From Lentisphaera marina (GTDB lineage Bacteria > Verrucomicrobiota > Lentisphaeria > Lentisphaerales > Lentisphaeraceae): a DNA stretch of 64,000 nt. The position numbers and the translations under genes are program-made. Under the pieces are notes generated by a model, which had not been told where the DNA came from, searched no databases, and saw only the letters and a program-made list of their open reading frames with translations. Within the stretch, counting starts at the first letter, position 1. Each line of letters begins with the position of its first letter. Of the stretch, positions 36,307 through 45,224 are shown piece by piece. The DNA lies in contig NZ_JAQZZL010000002.1 in NCBI RefSeq assembly GCF_028745505.1, positions 682,001 to 746,000 of the forward strand. The letters are read 5' to 3'.

Positions 36307-38196
36307 TTATTCAAAAACAAACTGATTGAGTGCTAAGAGAGTATTTTGGTGATTGAGTTCAAGGCTATCGTAGAGATCAAGAGCAGAATCAAAATTCCCT
36401 TTTCTTGTGCGCGCTTCCATTGTTTTGGCAATTTCTCTAATCGTATTAAAACCTAAACTAGCCGCACCACCCGCATACTTATGCGTGTAACGCATAAAGT
36501 TTTCTTGGTCGCGGTCTTTTTTTGCTGTTTTGATATTGCGAAGCATTTCTTGTACTTCTATTAAATATATTTCTATCAATTTATGGAAGCCTTCGGAACC
36601 GAGTGTTTGGTGGATGTCTAGTAACATTTTAGAGTCAATTAATTCTAGAGGGGTATTGGTGGGGTCTTTGTCGATGCTTAATTGGGAGGGAGAATTGAGG
36701 AGTTTGCTGACCGTTTTTAAGAGGAGTTCTTTAGAGTAAGGTTTAGGTAAATAGGCGTTCATCCCTAATTCGAGGTAGCGTTCACGGTCGCCTTCCATAG
36801 CATTTGCGGTGACCGCAATAATGGGAATGTTTTTATAATCTTCATCAGATTTTCGTATAAGTTCAGTTGTTTGAATGCCATCGAGTCCGGGCATTTGAAT
36901 ATCCATAAGGATTAGATCAAACTTATCTGACTCGAGGAATTCAATCACTTCAAAACCATTATCCGCAGTTTTTATATAGTGTGTTTCATCTGAGTTTAAG
37001 TATGAATACATGACACGTTGATTAACATGGTTGTCTTCGGCAATGAGTACGCGAAGAGGTGGTAGAGCGGGAGCACGAGTTTTAGTTTTTTCTGAAGGCT
37101 TTTTGGTGACGGGCAAAGTAATGGTGAAGCTAAAAGTAGAACCAGCGCCAGGTTGAGAGTTAAGCTCAAGGTTTGAATTCATGCACTGCAAAATCATTTC
37201 TGAAATAGGGATGCCAAGTCCCGTACCTTCATTTTGTCGTGAATGTGAGTTATCTACTTGAGTGAATTTTGAGAAAATTAGGTCATTTTCTTCGGAACTA
37301 ATGCCGATACCGGTGTCGGCCACAGAAATAGTGACTTTGGCTTTTTTATCATTTTTTTCGATGAGGTCGAGTTTTAATTTAATATAGCCTTGGTCGGTGA
37401 ATTTGACCGCATTTGAGACGAGGTTAGAGATGATTTGGCGCAAACGGTTTTTATCACCCATAAGCACGAGTTTTTCAAGTTCTTCGGGGGCATCAAGGTA
37501 GAGCTCTAATTTATCATTATTACAGCTCGTTTTAGCTAAATCGATCACTTGCAGGCAGAGTGAAAAAAGTGAAAAAGGTTCAGGCCGCAAGGTTAACTGC
37601 TTACCTTCGAGCTTGGCAAAATCCAGAATGTTGTTGACTAGGTTGAGTAGAGCCTCTGATGAATGAGAAATAATATTAACGAGCTCAGCCTGGCGTTTAT
37701 TGAGATTGGTTTCTTGCAGGATATTGAGGATGCCAATAATTCCATTGAGAGGAGTGCGAATTTCGTGACTCATGGTGGCGGAAAACTCTGATTTTATACG
37801 TAATGCATTTTCTAGGTCGCGATTAACTTCATCTTGCGCTATCAAACATTGAACTCGAGATGAGAGTTCTTCCTTGCATATAGGAGGGTAAAGGAGGTCT
37901 GAGCAGTTAAGGCTGTAATAGTCTTGTATTTCTTCAGGATTAAATGCAGGTAACAATATTAAGGTATTTTGAGTATTTAAACTGGCAACTTTCTCAAGAA
38001 AAAAACTTTGCTGAGAAGCGGCTTGTGAGTGATCAATAATTACGAGAGATAGATGATGTTCTGCGTCAATATCCTCTAATTGAGTGAAATCTTTACAGAG
38101 ATAGAGGTTGATAAGACTGTGATCAAGCTGGTGGCTGATTGTTTTAAAGCTTTCTGCAGTACTATTACAGACAGCGACGTGGGCAAGTTTTTTCAT
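36307..38196 (-). CDS. Hybrid sensor histidine kinase (degenerate receiver-HisKA-HATPase-REC-Hpt)
   Basis: The 629-residue cytosolic kinase has no membrane segment. Residues 1-120 look like a receiver fold with Asp55 in VIIDHS but without the acidic pair after the first strand (VAVCNST), so this part is probably not phosphorylated. The phospho-accepting His is His144 in SHEIRTPLNGI. The ATPase domain has NRLRQIISNLVSNAVKFTD, VADTGIGIS and EGTGLGIPIS. A complete receiver follows (LIAEDNHVNQ, LILMDIQMPGLDG with the Asp), then an Hpt domain (HKYAGGAASLGF). It is the last gene of a group with cysteine desulfurase and YjjX. The signal is unknown. Confidence 0.92.
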   Translation of the reverse strand: MKKLAHVAVCNSTAESFKTISHQLDHSLINLYLCKDFTQLEDIDAEHHLSLVIIDHSQAASQQSFFLEKVASLNTQNTLILLPAFNPEEIQDYYSLNCSDLLYPPICKEELSSRVQCLIAQDEVNRDLENALRIKSEFSATMSHEIRTPLNGIIGILNILQETNLNKRQAELVNIISHSSEALLNLVNNILDFAKLEGKQLTLRPEPFSLFSLCLQVIDLAKTSCNNDKLELYLDAPEELEKLVLMGDKNRLRQIISNLVSNAVKFTDQGYIKLKLDLIEKNDKKAKVTISVADTGIGISSEENDLIFSKFTQVDNSHSRQNEGTGLGIPISEMILQCMNSNLELNSQPGAGSTFSFTITLPVTKKPSEKTKTRAPALPPLRVLIAEDNHVNQRVMYSYLNSDETHYIKTADNGFEVIEFLESDKFDLILMDIQMPGLDGIQTTELIRKSDEDYKNIPIIAVTANAMEGDRERYLELGMNAYLPKPYSKELLLKTVSKLLNSPSQLSIDKDPTNTPLELIDSKMLLDIHQTLGSEGFHKLIEIYLIEVQEMLRNIKTAKKDRDQENFMRYTHKYAGGAASLGFNTIREIAKTMEARTRKGNFDSALDLYDSLELNHQNTLLALNQFVFE

Positions 38197-38211
38197 GGGA
38201 GTCTCTATTGA

Positions 38212-39348
38212 TTAGTAATTCAGTATAAGCTCTTGTAATTGATTAATGAAATCTTTGATATCGTCTTCTGAATTTTGCCAAGCAAAGCTAATGCGTAAAA
38301 CGCCAAAACCATTTTGATCGTTTAAACCTAGGCTTTTGAGTGCGGGGCTAATTTGTTTACTATCTGCAGAACAAGCACTACCCGTGCCGACGATAATGTT
38401 TTTACTTGAGAGGGCTCGCATTAAAATGGCTCCCTGCATATTTTTAAAATTCGCTAAAAGGATATAGGGGGAGGCGCTTTCACATGAAATGATTTCTACA
38501 GGACAATTTTGATCCTGCGTTTTGAGTTCTTTGAGTTTATTGCGACAAAGTTGATTCAGGGCTTTAATTTTATTACTTTGCTTAGTTTTTTCTTTTGCGT
38601 TAAATTGAGCACTAAAACCCAGTGCCGCCACGGCGGCAGCGTCAAGTGTGCCCGACCGTAAGCCATCTTGTTGTCCCCCACCAAATATCCTGGCTTTTGG
38701 AAGGTGTTTTTTGTGGACGATTAAAGCCCCGCTACTATTTGGACCATGAAATTTATGTCCTGCAAAAGATAGTGAGCTTATGCCCCAATCATCGATATCT
38801 AAAGGTGTTTTACCAAAACCTTGGACTGCATCTATATGTACGTGAATACCACTTCCGTAGGTGAGTTCACTTAAGCGATCGATATCCAAGAGACCGCCCG
38901 TCTCATTGTGAAGAAGGGTGAGGGAAATTAGACGAGTTTTGGAATTAATAGTTTTTTCTAAAATATCTAGATCTGGTGCGCCAGTGTGATCTAAGGGGAT
39001 GTAATGAATTTTGACAGGTTGCTTCTCTATTTCTTTAAAAACATTTAAAATAGAGGGGTGCTCAGCTTCACAAGTAATTAGTTCATCACCCTCTTTAAAT
39101 TCACTTCCCAGTAAGGCTAAGTTATTGGCTTCAGTTCCTCCACTAGTGAAAATGACGGTGTAATCATTCTTGTCGGCTTTTGATGCTTGGAGTATTTGTC
39201 CTCTGGCTTTGTCGGCTAGACGTAGGCATTCTCTAGAAAGTGCGTGTCCTGCATGAGGGTTGGCATAATAGCGTTCGATAGCATCGAAATAAAACTTTTT
39301 GATTTCGGACAAAAGGGGAGTTGATGCCGCGTTATCAAGATAAATCAT
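38212..39348 (-). CDS. Cysteine desulfurase (NifS/IscS family)
   Basis: This PLP enzyme takes sulfur from cysteine for Fe-S clusters or thiolation. The 378 residues show YLDNAASTPL, FTSGGTEANNLAL, CEAEHPSILNVF, the PLP-Lys motif SLSFAGHKFHGPNSSGAL, and the loop with the acceptor Cys VGTGSACSADSK. It overlaps the upstream YjjX-like gene by 14 bases, which supports co-transcription. No iscU lies beside it. The MoeB-rhodanese protein elsewhere in the window could use its sulfur, but that is only a guess. Confidence 0.93.
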   Translation of the reverse strand: MIYLDNAASTPLLSEIKKFYFDAIERYYANPHAGHALSRECLRLADKARGQILQASKADKNDYTVIFTSGGTEANNLALLGSEFKEGDELITCEAEHPSILNVFKEIEKQPVKIHYIPLDHTGAPDLDILEKTINSKTRLISLTLLHNETGGLLDIDRLSELTYGSGIHVHIDAVQGFGKTPLDIDDWGISSLSFAGHKFHGPNSSGALIVHKKHLPKARIFGGGQQDGLRSGTLDAAAVAALGFSAQFNAKEKTKQSNKIKALNQLCRNKLKELKTQDQNCPVEIISCESASPYILLANFKNMQGAILMRALSSKNIIVGTGSACSADSKQISPALKSLGLNDQNGFGVLRISFAWQNSEDDIKDFINQLQELILNY

Positions 39349-39865
39349 TTTGGAGTTTCCAGCTGCTAAAAAGGTTGAGTAAAGCTTGGCGAGTATAGTT
39401 TTTTCTAATGAGCTGACCTTTGCTAATTACACTAATTGCGCCACCAAGAGAACCTATGTTAGGATTTGTACATAAGCCTGCTTTGACTAATGCTTCTGAT
39501 AGTTCAAGGTGCTCATTTTCTATTATTGCCTGCACGTCGGAGGGTAATTGAAAAGATGAAGAACTAGCGAATAAGCTATTTTGACCATCCCATAGGCATA
39601 CACAGCAAATGTTGAGAAGTTTTTTATCAATATGATAACAGCCATCTTCAATTCCAATGGAAAAATCGCTATCGTTTTGATAGGCTGCTTTAGCTCTATT
39701 GATTGCACCAGAAAAGCTCTCTTCTAAACTGCGAGGCTGTTTTTTAACTCCAGATTCGACATCAATAGAAATGACAGAAGCATCTATTCCTTGATTAGTG
39801 AGTTCTTCACTAAGTGCTTGGACTTTAGCTTGATTGCGAGTGCCGATGTGGACTCGCAAAGTCAT
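39335..39865 (-). CDS. Inosine/xanthosine triphosphatase-like protein (YjjX/DUF84)
   Basis: The 176-residue protein matches the YjjX/DUF84 NTPase family that removes non-canonical nucleotides: HIGTRNQAKVQALSEEL at the start, GVKKQPRSLEESFSGAINRA, and DFSIGIEDGCYHI with the acidic site. LGGAISVISKGQLIRK near the end corresponds to the family's 'G.i..lT.G...R' block. Its ATG overlaps the TAA of the restored frame of the upstream gene by one base (TAATG). It overlaps the cysteine desulfurase by 14 bases. Confidence 0.85.
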   Translation of the reverse strand: MTLRVHIGTRNQAKVQALSEELTNQGIDASVISIDVESGVKKQPRSLEESFSGAINRAKAAYQNDSDFSIGIEDGCYHIDKKLLNICCVCLWDGQNSLFASSSSFQLPSDVQAIIENEHLELSEALVKAGLCTNPNIGSLGGAISVISKGQLIRKNYTRQALLNLFSSWKLQNDLS

Positions 39866-39892
39866 TAGCGCTTTTTCTTGATGCTGATTTTT

Positions 39893-40711
39893 TTACGAGC
39901 ACCAGGTGCGCGCATTTTTTTTGGCTGCGGTCGGTGCTGGTGCGGCACTTGCTGCTGGTGCGGCTTCTTCCACGGGTGGAGTGGAAGCATTGCCCGCTTT
40001 AGAGGCACTTCCAGCACGACGAGCATTGAGTTTGGATTTACCTGCTTTAAGTGATCGAGTAGGGCGCTTTGGTTTCTTCATGTTAGAAGAAGTTCCAGTA
40101 TCGATACCAGATTGAGTTGCCTTTGTCTGAGAAGCAATAGGCTGAGGAGCTGGGACATCAGCAGGCATGGGGGCTGCGGCTAGAACATTGCCATTGCGAA
40201 CTAAATAAACCATGTTAGAAACTTTTTCGTAGCCTTGGGCATCCGAAGCATGGTAACAATCATTGAGGTAAATGAGGAGGGCTTCAGGCACAGCGGCAGC
40301 AATAATCGTATTGCGATTAGGAACGGCGAAGCCGACTGATTTAGTGCCGAAATGCTGTTGGATTTCTACGAGGAGCTTTTTGCGAAGAATACTACTAGCC
40401 GTTAGGTCGTCACCTTCTCTTTTGAGTAGCGTGTGAGTAGCACCTTGGTACTTGACCTCGACCGGTTCCCATTCAGGTTCTTCGTGTTTATCTAAAGCTT
40501 GCATAGCTAGGCCTTCGACAAAATCAAGCGACCAGTTATTCTCGAGTGCTTCTCTTCGACCGATGAAGTGAGTTTCCCCATTTTGCTTAAAGCCATAAGA
40601 GACAAGGGCTCTATTATCATTGCTGTTGGCAATGAGATCGCGGTGAAGAATTTGGTCAATATTATGAATCGTCAAATTACTAAGGATGGGGACTGGTACA
40701 ACTTCGGTCAT
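39893..40711 (-). CDS. DUF1444-like protein with low-complexity basic tail, frame changed at an A8 tract
   Basis: Residues 1-175 form a compact domain that resembles DUF1444 (KREGDDLTASSILRKKLLVEI, HFGTKSVGFAVPNRNTIIAA). Residues about 190-272 are low-complexity: Ala/Pro segments and a Lys/Arg segment like a histone-H1 tail (MKKPKRPTRSLKAGKSKLNA). The current frame ends TAAKKNARTWCS at 39893, right after a run of eight A (plus-strand T 39915-39922). Dropping one A gives KKMRAPGARKKISIKKKR and a stop at 39865-39867 that overlaps the next ATG as TAATG. The end shown is therefore probably not the ancestral one. Function is unknown; the tail may bind nucleic acid. Confidence 0.65.
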   Translation of the reverse strand: MTEVVPVPILSNLTIHNIDQILHRDLIANSNDNRALVSYGFKQNGETHFIGRREALENNWSLDFVEGLAMQALDKHEEPEWEPVEVKYQGATHTLLKREGDDLTASSILRKKLLVEIQQHFGTKSVGFAVPNRNTIIAAAVPEALLIYLNDCYHASDAQGYEKVSNMVYLVRNGNVLAAAPMPADVPAPQPIASQTKATQSGIDTGTSSNMKKPKRPTRSLKAGKSKLNARRAGSASKAGNASTPPVEEAAPAASAAPAPTAAKKNARTWCS

Positions 40712-40921
40712 TTTTAGCTCCTAAATTATTATGTGTATAAGTTAAGACGAGCTAGCTGATTATCAATTTTGTGATTTAGCTAAAAAATAAAAAATGTCAA
40801 TAAAAATGAGGAAACTTAAGGGAAAAAGTAGAAACTTAAAAAGTCTTTGCCCTAATTTTTAGCCTAAGCCAATTTAAATTATTTATTTTTGAATTCAGAG
40901 GTCATATATTGAATTTAAATT

Positions 40922-42439
40922 ATGGATTTTATATCAGTGAACGAATATGATGTTATTGTAGTTGGGGGAGGGATAAATGGCGCCACGAGTGTTGCGAATT
41001 TATCCTATCAAAACCTGAAAGTTGCTCTCATAGAACAAAATGACTACGCTTCGATGACAAGCCAGGCTTCCTCAAATATGATTTGGGGAGGAATAAAATA
41101 TCTCCAATCAGCAGAATTCACTTTGGTGCGAGCACTTTGCGAATCTCGCAATCGCCTGCTGAAATCTTACCCCGACAGAGTGCGTGAAATCGCTTACTTT
41201 ACCAGTTTTTACAAAGGTAACCCTTACTCATCCAAGCTCATTTATGCAGGAGCCTGGTTTTATTGGTTGATGGGGGGATGTCAAACTTTTAAACCTCGCT
41301 ATGTCAAAGCCAAGCAAGTCCGACATGAAGCGCCTTTATTGAAGCAAGAGGGGTTGAATGGTGCGGTATCTTATGCCGATGCTTATTTACCAGATAATGA
41401 TGCTCGATTTGTCTATCAATTCATTCGTGATTCTCAAAAAAGAGGAGCGGAGTGTTATAACTACACAAGAGTAGAAAAAACCCTTTACAAAAATGGTTTT
41501 TGGGAAGTGGATTTATTAGATTTGCGAACTCAGCAAAAACGTCAAATCCGAGCGCGAGCTCTGGTGAATGCCTGTGGGCCGCAATTGAAATCCTTGAGCG
41601 AAGATGTTCCCGTAAGTAATCAAGTCGCCTTTTCCAAAGGGGTGCATTTAATTGTGCCGAAAATAGGCCCATCCGACCGCGTTTTAACCTTTTTTTCTAA
41701 AGATGGACGTTTGTTCTTCGTCTTGCCGATGGGAAACCGTAGTTGTATAGGGACCACCGATACCCGTGTCGCCAGTCACGAATGTGAAGTGAGTCAGGGC
41801 GATCGTCAGTTTATTTTGGATAATATTAACTCTTATTTAAATGAATATAAAGACCTCAGTCTTAAAGATATAATTGCCGAACGTTGTGGTGTACGCACCT
41901 TGATAGTCGAAGGAGATGATCAGGGGGAAGATTGGATAAAGCTGACTCGCAAGCATAAAATAGAGTTAGACAAAGATAGAAAGTCATTGACGATTGTCGG
42001 AGGGAAAATTACTGATTGCCTCAATGTCGGAGAAGAAGTGGGGGAGGCCATTTGTGACTTGTTAAAAACTCAGTATCGCAAGGGTGTTTGGTATGGCGAA
42101 AGTACTGATAAAGATGATTTTCTCGAGGCTGCTAAGAAACTGAATTTACCAAGCTACTTTGATGGGCTAAGTTTACTTGCAGATCATTTGTGGAGACGTT
42201 ACGGGAAAGAGGCTCTGAAGATTTTAGATCTTCTAAAAGACGATCCCAATTTAATGAATGAAGTTCATCCAGGAAGTGGATATATTAAAGCTGAATTTGT
42301 CTACATGGGAAAAGAAGAACAGGTGCATGAACTGGAAGACGTTTTACGTCGCCGTACGACTTTGGCCATGGAGTATAAATTAGATGAAATGGATCTAGAT
42401 ATGATGCGTGAACTGCTGGGGCTCGAGAAGCTTCAGTAG
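40922..42439 (+). CDS. glpD: Glycerol-3-phosphate dehydrogenase, FAD-dependent
   Basis: GlpD oxidises sn-glycerol-3-phosphate to dihydroxyacetone phosphate at the inner membrane and passes electrons to quinone. The 505 residues begin with the FAD motif YDVIVVGGGINGATSV, then NDYASMTSQASSNMIWGGIKYL, AYLPDNDARFVYQFIRDS, RALVNACGPQL, NRSCIGTTDTRV and TIVGGKITDCLNVGEEVG. The C-terminal cap domain is present. It faces the glycerophosphodiesterase/slyX pair, which supplies glycerol-3-phosphate. Its stop overlaps that of slyX by 7 bases. Confidence 0.93.
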   Translation: MDFISVNEYDVIVVGGGINGATSVANLSYQNLKVALIEQNDYASMTSQASSNMIWGGIKYLQSAEFTLVRALCESRNRLLKSYPDRVREIAYFTSFYKGNPYSSKLIYAGAWFYWLMGGCQTFKPRYVKAKQVRHEAPLLKQEGLNGAVSYADAYLPDNDARFVYQFIRDSQKRGAECYNYTRVEKTLYKNGFWEVDLLDLRTQQKRQIRARALVNACGPQLKSLSEDVPVSNQVAFSKGVHLIVPKIGPSDRVLTFFSKDGRLFFVLPMGNRSCIGTTDTRVASHECEVSQGDRQFILDNINSYLNEYKDLSLKDIIAERCGVRTLIVEGDDQGEDWIKLTRKHKIELDKDRKSLTIVGGKITDCLNVGEEVGEAICDLLKTQYRKGVWYGESTDKDDFLEAAKKLNLPSYFDGLSLLADHLWRRYGKEALKILDLLKDDPNLMNEVHPGSGYIKAEFVYMGKEEQVHELEDVLRRRTTLAMEYKLDEMDLDMMRELLGLEKLQ

Positions 42440-42630
42440 TGAGGCGGCCTTTGATTCATGTCGATGGGCTCTTGTTCTATCGTTTCCTGCATGTTTTTAA
42501 GTTCCCTTTGTAGTGCTTGTAAATCCATGTGTTGACGGGTAATAACTTCATTCAGAGTTTCAATCATATCATCTTGCATGCTAACTAGACTTTCGAGGCG
42601 TATGAGGCGCTTTTCAAAATCTGAGCTCAT
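42433..42630 (-). CDS. slyX: SlyX family protein
   Basis: The 65-residue protein is one coiled coil (RLIRLESLVSMQDDMIETLN, LQALQRELKNMQETIEQ) and ends NQRPPHY, the signature end of SlyX. The family's role is not clear. It overlaps the upstream phosphodiesterase gene by 17 bases and the convergent glpD by 7 bases. Confidence 0.88.
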   Translation of the reverse strand: MSSDFEKRLIRLESLVSMQDDMIETLNEVITRQHMDLQALQRELKNMQETIEQEPIDMNQRPPHY

Positions 42631-43345
42631 TTTTTAATTCCTTTAAACCTTTTCGTATGAAGCCTGGACAATTAGTGGAGATGGAGTGACAGCCAAGTTG
42701 TTCGAGTTCATGGTAACGTTCAGCTGAGTCAACTGTCCAGCAATTGATTTCTAGGTCTTTAAATTCGTTTATAAATTCTTTGTTTATGTGAGTTGCGTTT
42801 GAACTGATGCCATTAAATTTATGTTTTTCAATGACTGCGCGAGTTTCTTTTAAATCCGGAGAGATCCGTCCTTTACTTAAACGAAAGTGACGGATCCATA
42901 AAATCTTGATTTCTGGGCAGAGTTTTCTGAGGCGAATGAGTGTTGGAAGTCGAAAAGAAATGACTGTGACCTGGTCTAGAAGAATTTGCGAGCTTCGAAA
43001 AGTTTCGATAAGCTCTTGCTCAACTTGACGACCACACTTTAATTCAATAAAGATTTGCTTGCCTTGCGGCAGTATATCAAGAGTCTCGTGGAGTTCGGGG
43101 ATGTAGTAGGGGCTGAATTGGCGTATTTCATCTAGAGCAAGAGATTTCGTGGCTAGATCTTTCCCGAGTAATCGTTTGGTGTTGAGGTCATGAAAGGCAA
43201 TGATTTTGCGATCGCGAGTGAGTAGGAAATCTCCTTCAATGCCATCTGCACCTTGTTCGAAAGCTAAGTTAAAGGCCTCTAGGGTGTTTTCTTTAGCATC
43301 TGCACTCGCGCCACGATGAGCAATAAGACTCGTAGTCTGCCCCAT
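42614..43345 (-). CDS. Glycerophosphodiester phosphodiesterase
   Basis: The enzyme cleaves glycerophosphodiesters into glycerol-3-phosphate and an alcohol. The 243 residues show LIAHRGASADAKENTLEAF (catalytic His and Glu), GADGIEGDFLLTRD (metal Glu and Asp), IIAFHDLNTKRL (second His) and IFIELKCG (Glu). There is no signal peptide, so it resembles the cytosolic UgpQ rather than periplasmic GlpQ. The product fits glpD next door. It follows the LRR gene by two bases. Confidence 0.92.
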   Translation of the reverse strand: MGQTTSLIAHRGASADAKENTLEAFNLAFEQGADGIEGDFLLTRDRKIIAFHDLNTKRLLGKDLATKSLALDEIRQFSPYYIPELHETLDILPQGKQIFIELKCGRQVEQELIETFRSSQILLDQVTVISFRLPTLIRLRKLCPEIKILWIRHFRLSKGRISPDLKETRAVIEKHKFNGISSNATHINKEFINEFKDLEINCWTVDSAERYHELEQLGCHSISTNCPGFIRKGLKELKNELRF

Positions 43346-43347
43346 TT

Positions 43348-44493
43348 TTAGTTATTAATGCGAAATTTACAGTCCGGTAAAAATTTCTTAAGTATAGAGA
43401 TTTCTTCATCAGGAATCTTGAGACTATAACTTATGTGACGCAAAGATTTGCTCTTATGTAAAGGAGATAAATCTTGAATATTAGTTTTGCTGAGGTTTAA
43501 ACTTTTTAAATTAGGACAGAAAGCCAGTGCTGAAAGATCCTTTATGGCCGTATCAGAGATATCTAAGGACTGCAATTGTTTACAAGATTTAAGCGGACTT
43601 AAATCAGTAACTTTAGTACCAGATATATCGAGATCTTCTAAGTGGATCTTATTTTGTAAAACAGTAATACTCGTAATTAAGCTATCTGTGAGATCGATAT
43701 TTTTGATTTTTTGACAGTTTTTTAAAGCTTCAATATCTTGCAGTTTACGACACCACTTGAGTTTAAGTTTTACTAATTGTGTAGCGTTTTTCAGGAAGTT
43801 CACATGAGTGATGAGCTTATTATTGCTAGAACTGAATTCTTCTAAGGCCGTTAAATTGGCAAAGACCTGCATATTCTCGTTGCTAGCTTGAGTATTCATG
43901 TAGGTGTTGAGTTTTTTGATTGTGACAAGATTCTTGAGGGGGGCATAATCCTTGAAAGTATGTTTGAAACCGTATAGGTCTAATTCCTCTAAGTTAGTCA
44001 AGTTTTCAAGAAAACTTATATCATTGACTTCACTCATGTAGAGGCTGAGCTTCCTGAGCTTCGTAAGGTTTTTTAGACTGGCAGTGTTGTTAATACGGGT
44101 GGCATAAAAATTTAAAACTTCGATTTCAGTTAGATTTTCAAAAGGACTTAGGTCAATGGATGTTTCTTCTGACTGTGTCCAACTAATCGCTTCGAATTGA
44201 CGTAAGTTCTTTAGCTTTGCGAGGGGGGCAAAAGAGTTGAGGTTCTTGTTGCCATACTCAGTACTTAAATCAGAAATCCATTTTATGTCTGAGCAGATTT
44301 TTGCAAAAGTCTTTTGGTCAATTGCTTGTCCAATACGAAGTGAGTAATTTTTACTCTCTTCAATATCTTTTAATTTCGATCTAGTTTCAGAACTATATTC
44401 TTTAATATTAGCTGAGTATTTAGAAATTTGACTTTGTTCTGCAAATAGGCTACTCAAGCTAAGTAAGCCACTGATTAAGAATTTTTTAAACAT
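43348..44493 (-). CDS. Exported leucine-rich-repeat protein (SDS22/internalin type)
   Basis: The 381-residue protein has a signal peptide (to about A18), a short cap, and about eleven LRR units of 21-23 residues. The pattern is L..L..L.ls...i.d.s.L (NLTKLRKLSLYMSEVNDISF, HLEDLDISGTKVTDLSPL, NLKSLNLSKTNIQDLSPL). The repeats resemble bacterial SDS22/internalin arrays, used for protein binding. There is no anchor, so it is periplasmic or secreted. It ends two bases before the phosphodiesterase gene. Confidence 0.85.
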   Translation of the reverse strand: MFKKFLISGLLSLSSLFAEQSQISKYSANIKEYSSETRSKLKDIEESKNYSLRIGQAIDQKTFAKICSDIKWISDLSTEYGNKNLNSFAPLAKLKNLRQFEAISWTQSEETSIDLSPFENLTEIEVLNFYATRINNTASLKNLTKLRKLSLYMSEVNDISFLENLTNLEELDLYGFKHTFKDYAPLKNLVTIKKLNTYMNTQASNENMQVFANLTALEEFSSSNNKLITHVNFLKNATQLVKLKLKWCRKLQDIEALKNCQKIKNIDLTDSLITSITVLQNKIHLEDLDISGTKVTDLSPLKSCKQLQSLDISDTAIKDLSALAFCPNLKSLNLSKTNIQDLSPLHKSKSLRHISYSLKIPDEEISILKKFLPDCKFRINN

Positions 44494-44603
44494 GCTTTTT
44501 CCCTCAAATTATTTTTCACATACAATAGCGCAAGCAGGGCAATTGTTTCAACTTAGCTGAGAGAAAATATAAGTTTTATGAAAAATTAATATAGTAGCTG
44601 GTT

Positions 44604-45122
44604 TTAACTGAGCGGCTTAGCACAACATCGAATTTTGCATTTTTTTCTATGTTTAAAGTTTAAAATATGTGCAAATAAAATAAAAGCGACACCCCATGGT
44701 ACGGCTTTGAAATCAGTTTCAGTATTGGTGAAATCTATATCGAGAGAGTGTAGTTCCAAATCTGTCTCGGATGAGTGAATGATTGAGTCACAATCCGTAC
44801 AGTCTGTAGTAGGTGTTTTTACTTCTAATTCATGAGGGCAACAGGCGTCATCAATAAAAGTGCCGTAACTCGTTAAACTCAGACCTAGAACTCCCAAAAA
44901 AAGTACTAGCTTTGAGTTGTACCTAAAATATGATCGAAGAAAGACTGGTACACCTATCAACAAAGCAACAATAAGCATTAAGTGATGGAAGAGTGGATGA
45001 CTGAAGTATTGGCTTAACCAAGCACCTGAAAACATAAGAACCCACGGCATGAATAAACAGTGGATTAAGCAGACGACAGAAGCAATACTACCAATTAAAT
45101 CGGCATCGAGTTTTTTGAACAT
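44604..45122 (-). CDS. MerC domain-containing membrane protein
   Basis: The 172-residue protein has about four membrane segments and matches the MerC domain: SIASVVCLIHCLFMPWVLMF with the paired Cys, then LFLGVLGLSLTSYGTFIDDACCPHELE. A Cys-rich loop (TTDCTDCDS) and a Cys-rich end (KKCKIRCC) are added. MerC proteins import mercuric ions in mer operons, but stand-alone members outside mer loci probably handle other metals. The Fur/Zur-like palindrome 28 bases before the ATG suggests metal-dependent control. No merR or merA is present. Confidence 0.8.
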   Translation of the reverse strand: MFKKLDADLIGSIASVVCLIHCLFMPWVLMFSGAWLSQYFSHPLFHHLMLIVALLIGVPVFLRSYFRYNSKLVLFLGVLGLSLTSYGTFIDDACCPHELEVKTPTTDCTDCDSIIHSSETDLELHSLDIDFTNTETDFKAVPWGVAFILFAHILNFKHRKKCKIRCCAKPLS

Positions 45123-45149
45123 AGTGAGATTTATTCCTAGAAAAATTGA

Positions 45150-45171
45150 TATTGATAATTCATTATCAATA
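45150..45171 (-). promoter_or_regulatory. Fur/Zur-like operator upstream of the MerC gene
   Basis: TATTGATAATTCATTATCAATA is a near-perfect palindrome containing GATAAT and ATTATC half-sites in the arrangement of a Fur box. It lies 28 bases upstream of the MerC gene start, where it would cover the promoter. A further ATCAAT copy follows towards the gene. The regulator (Fur, Zur or a relative) cannot be told from the site alone. Confidence 0.6.
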
Positions 45172-45224
45172 AAAATAGAGAAGTTTATTATCTATTCAAG
45201 CCGACTTTTTAAGTTAATACGGGC

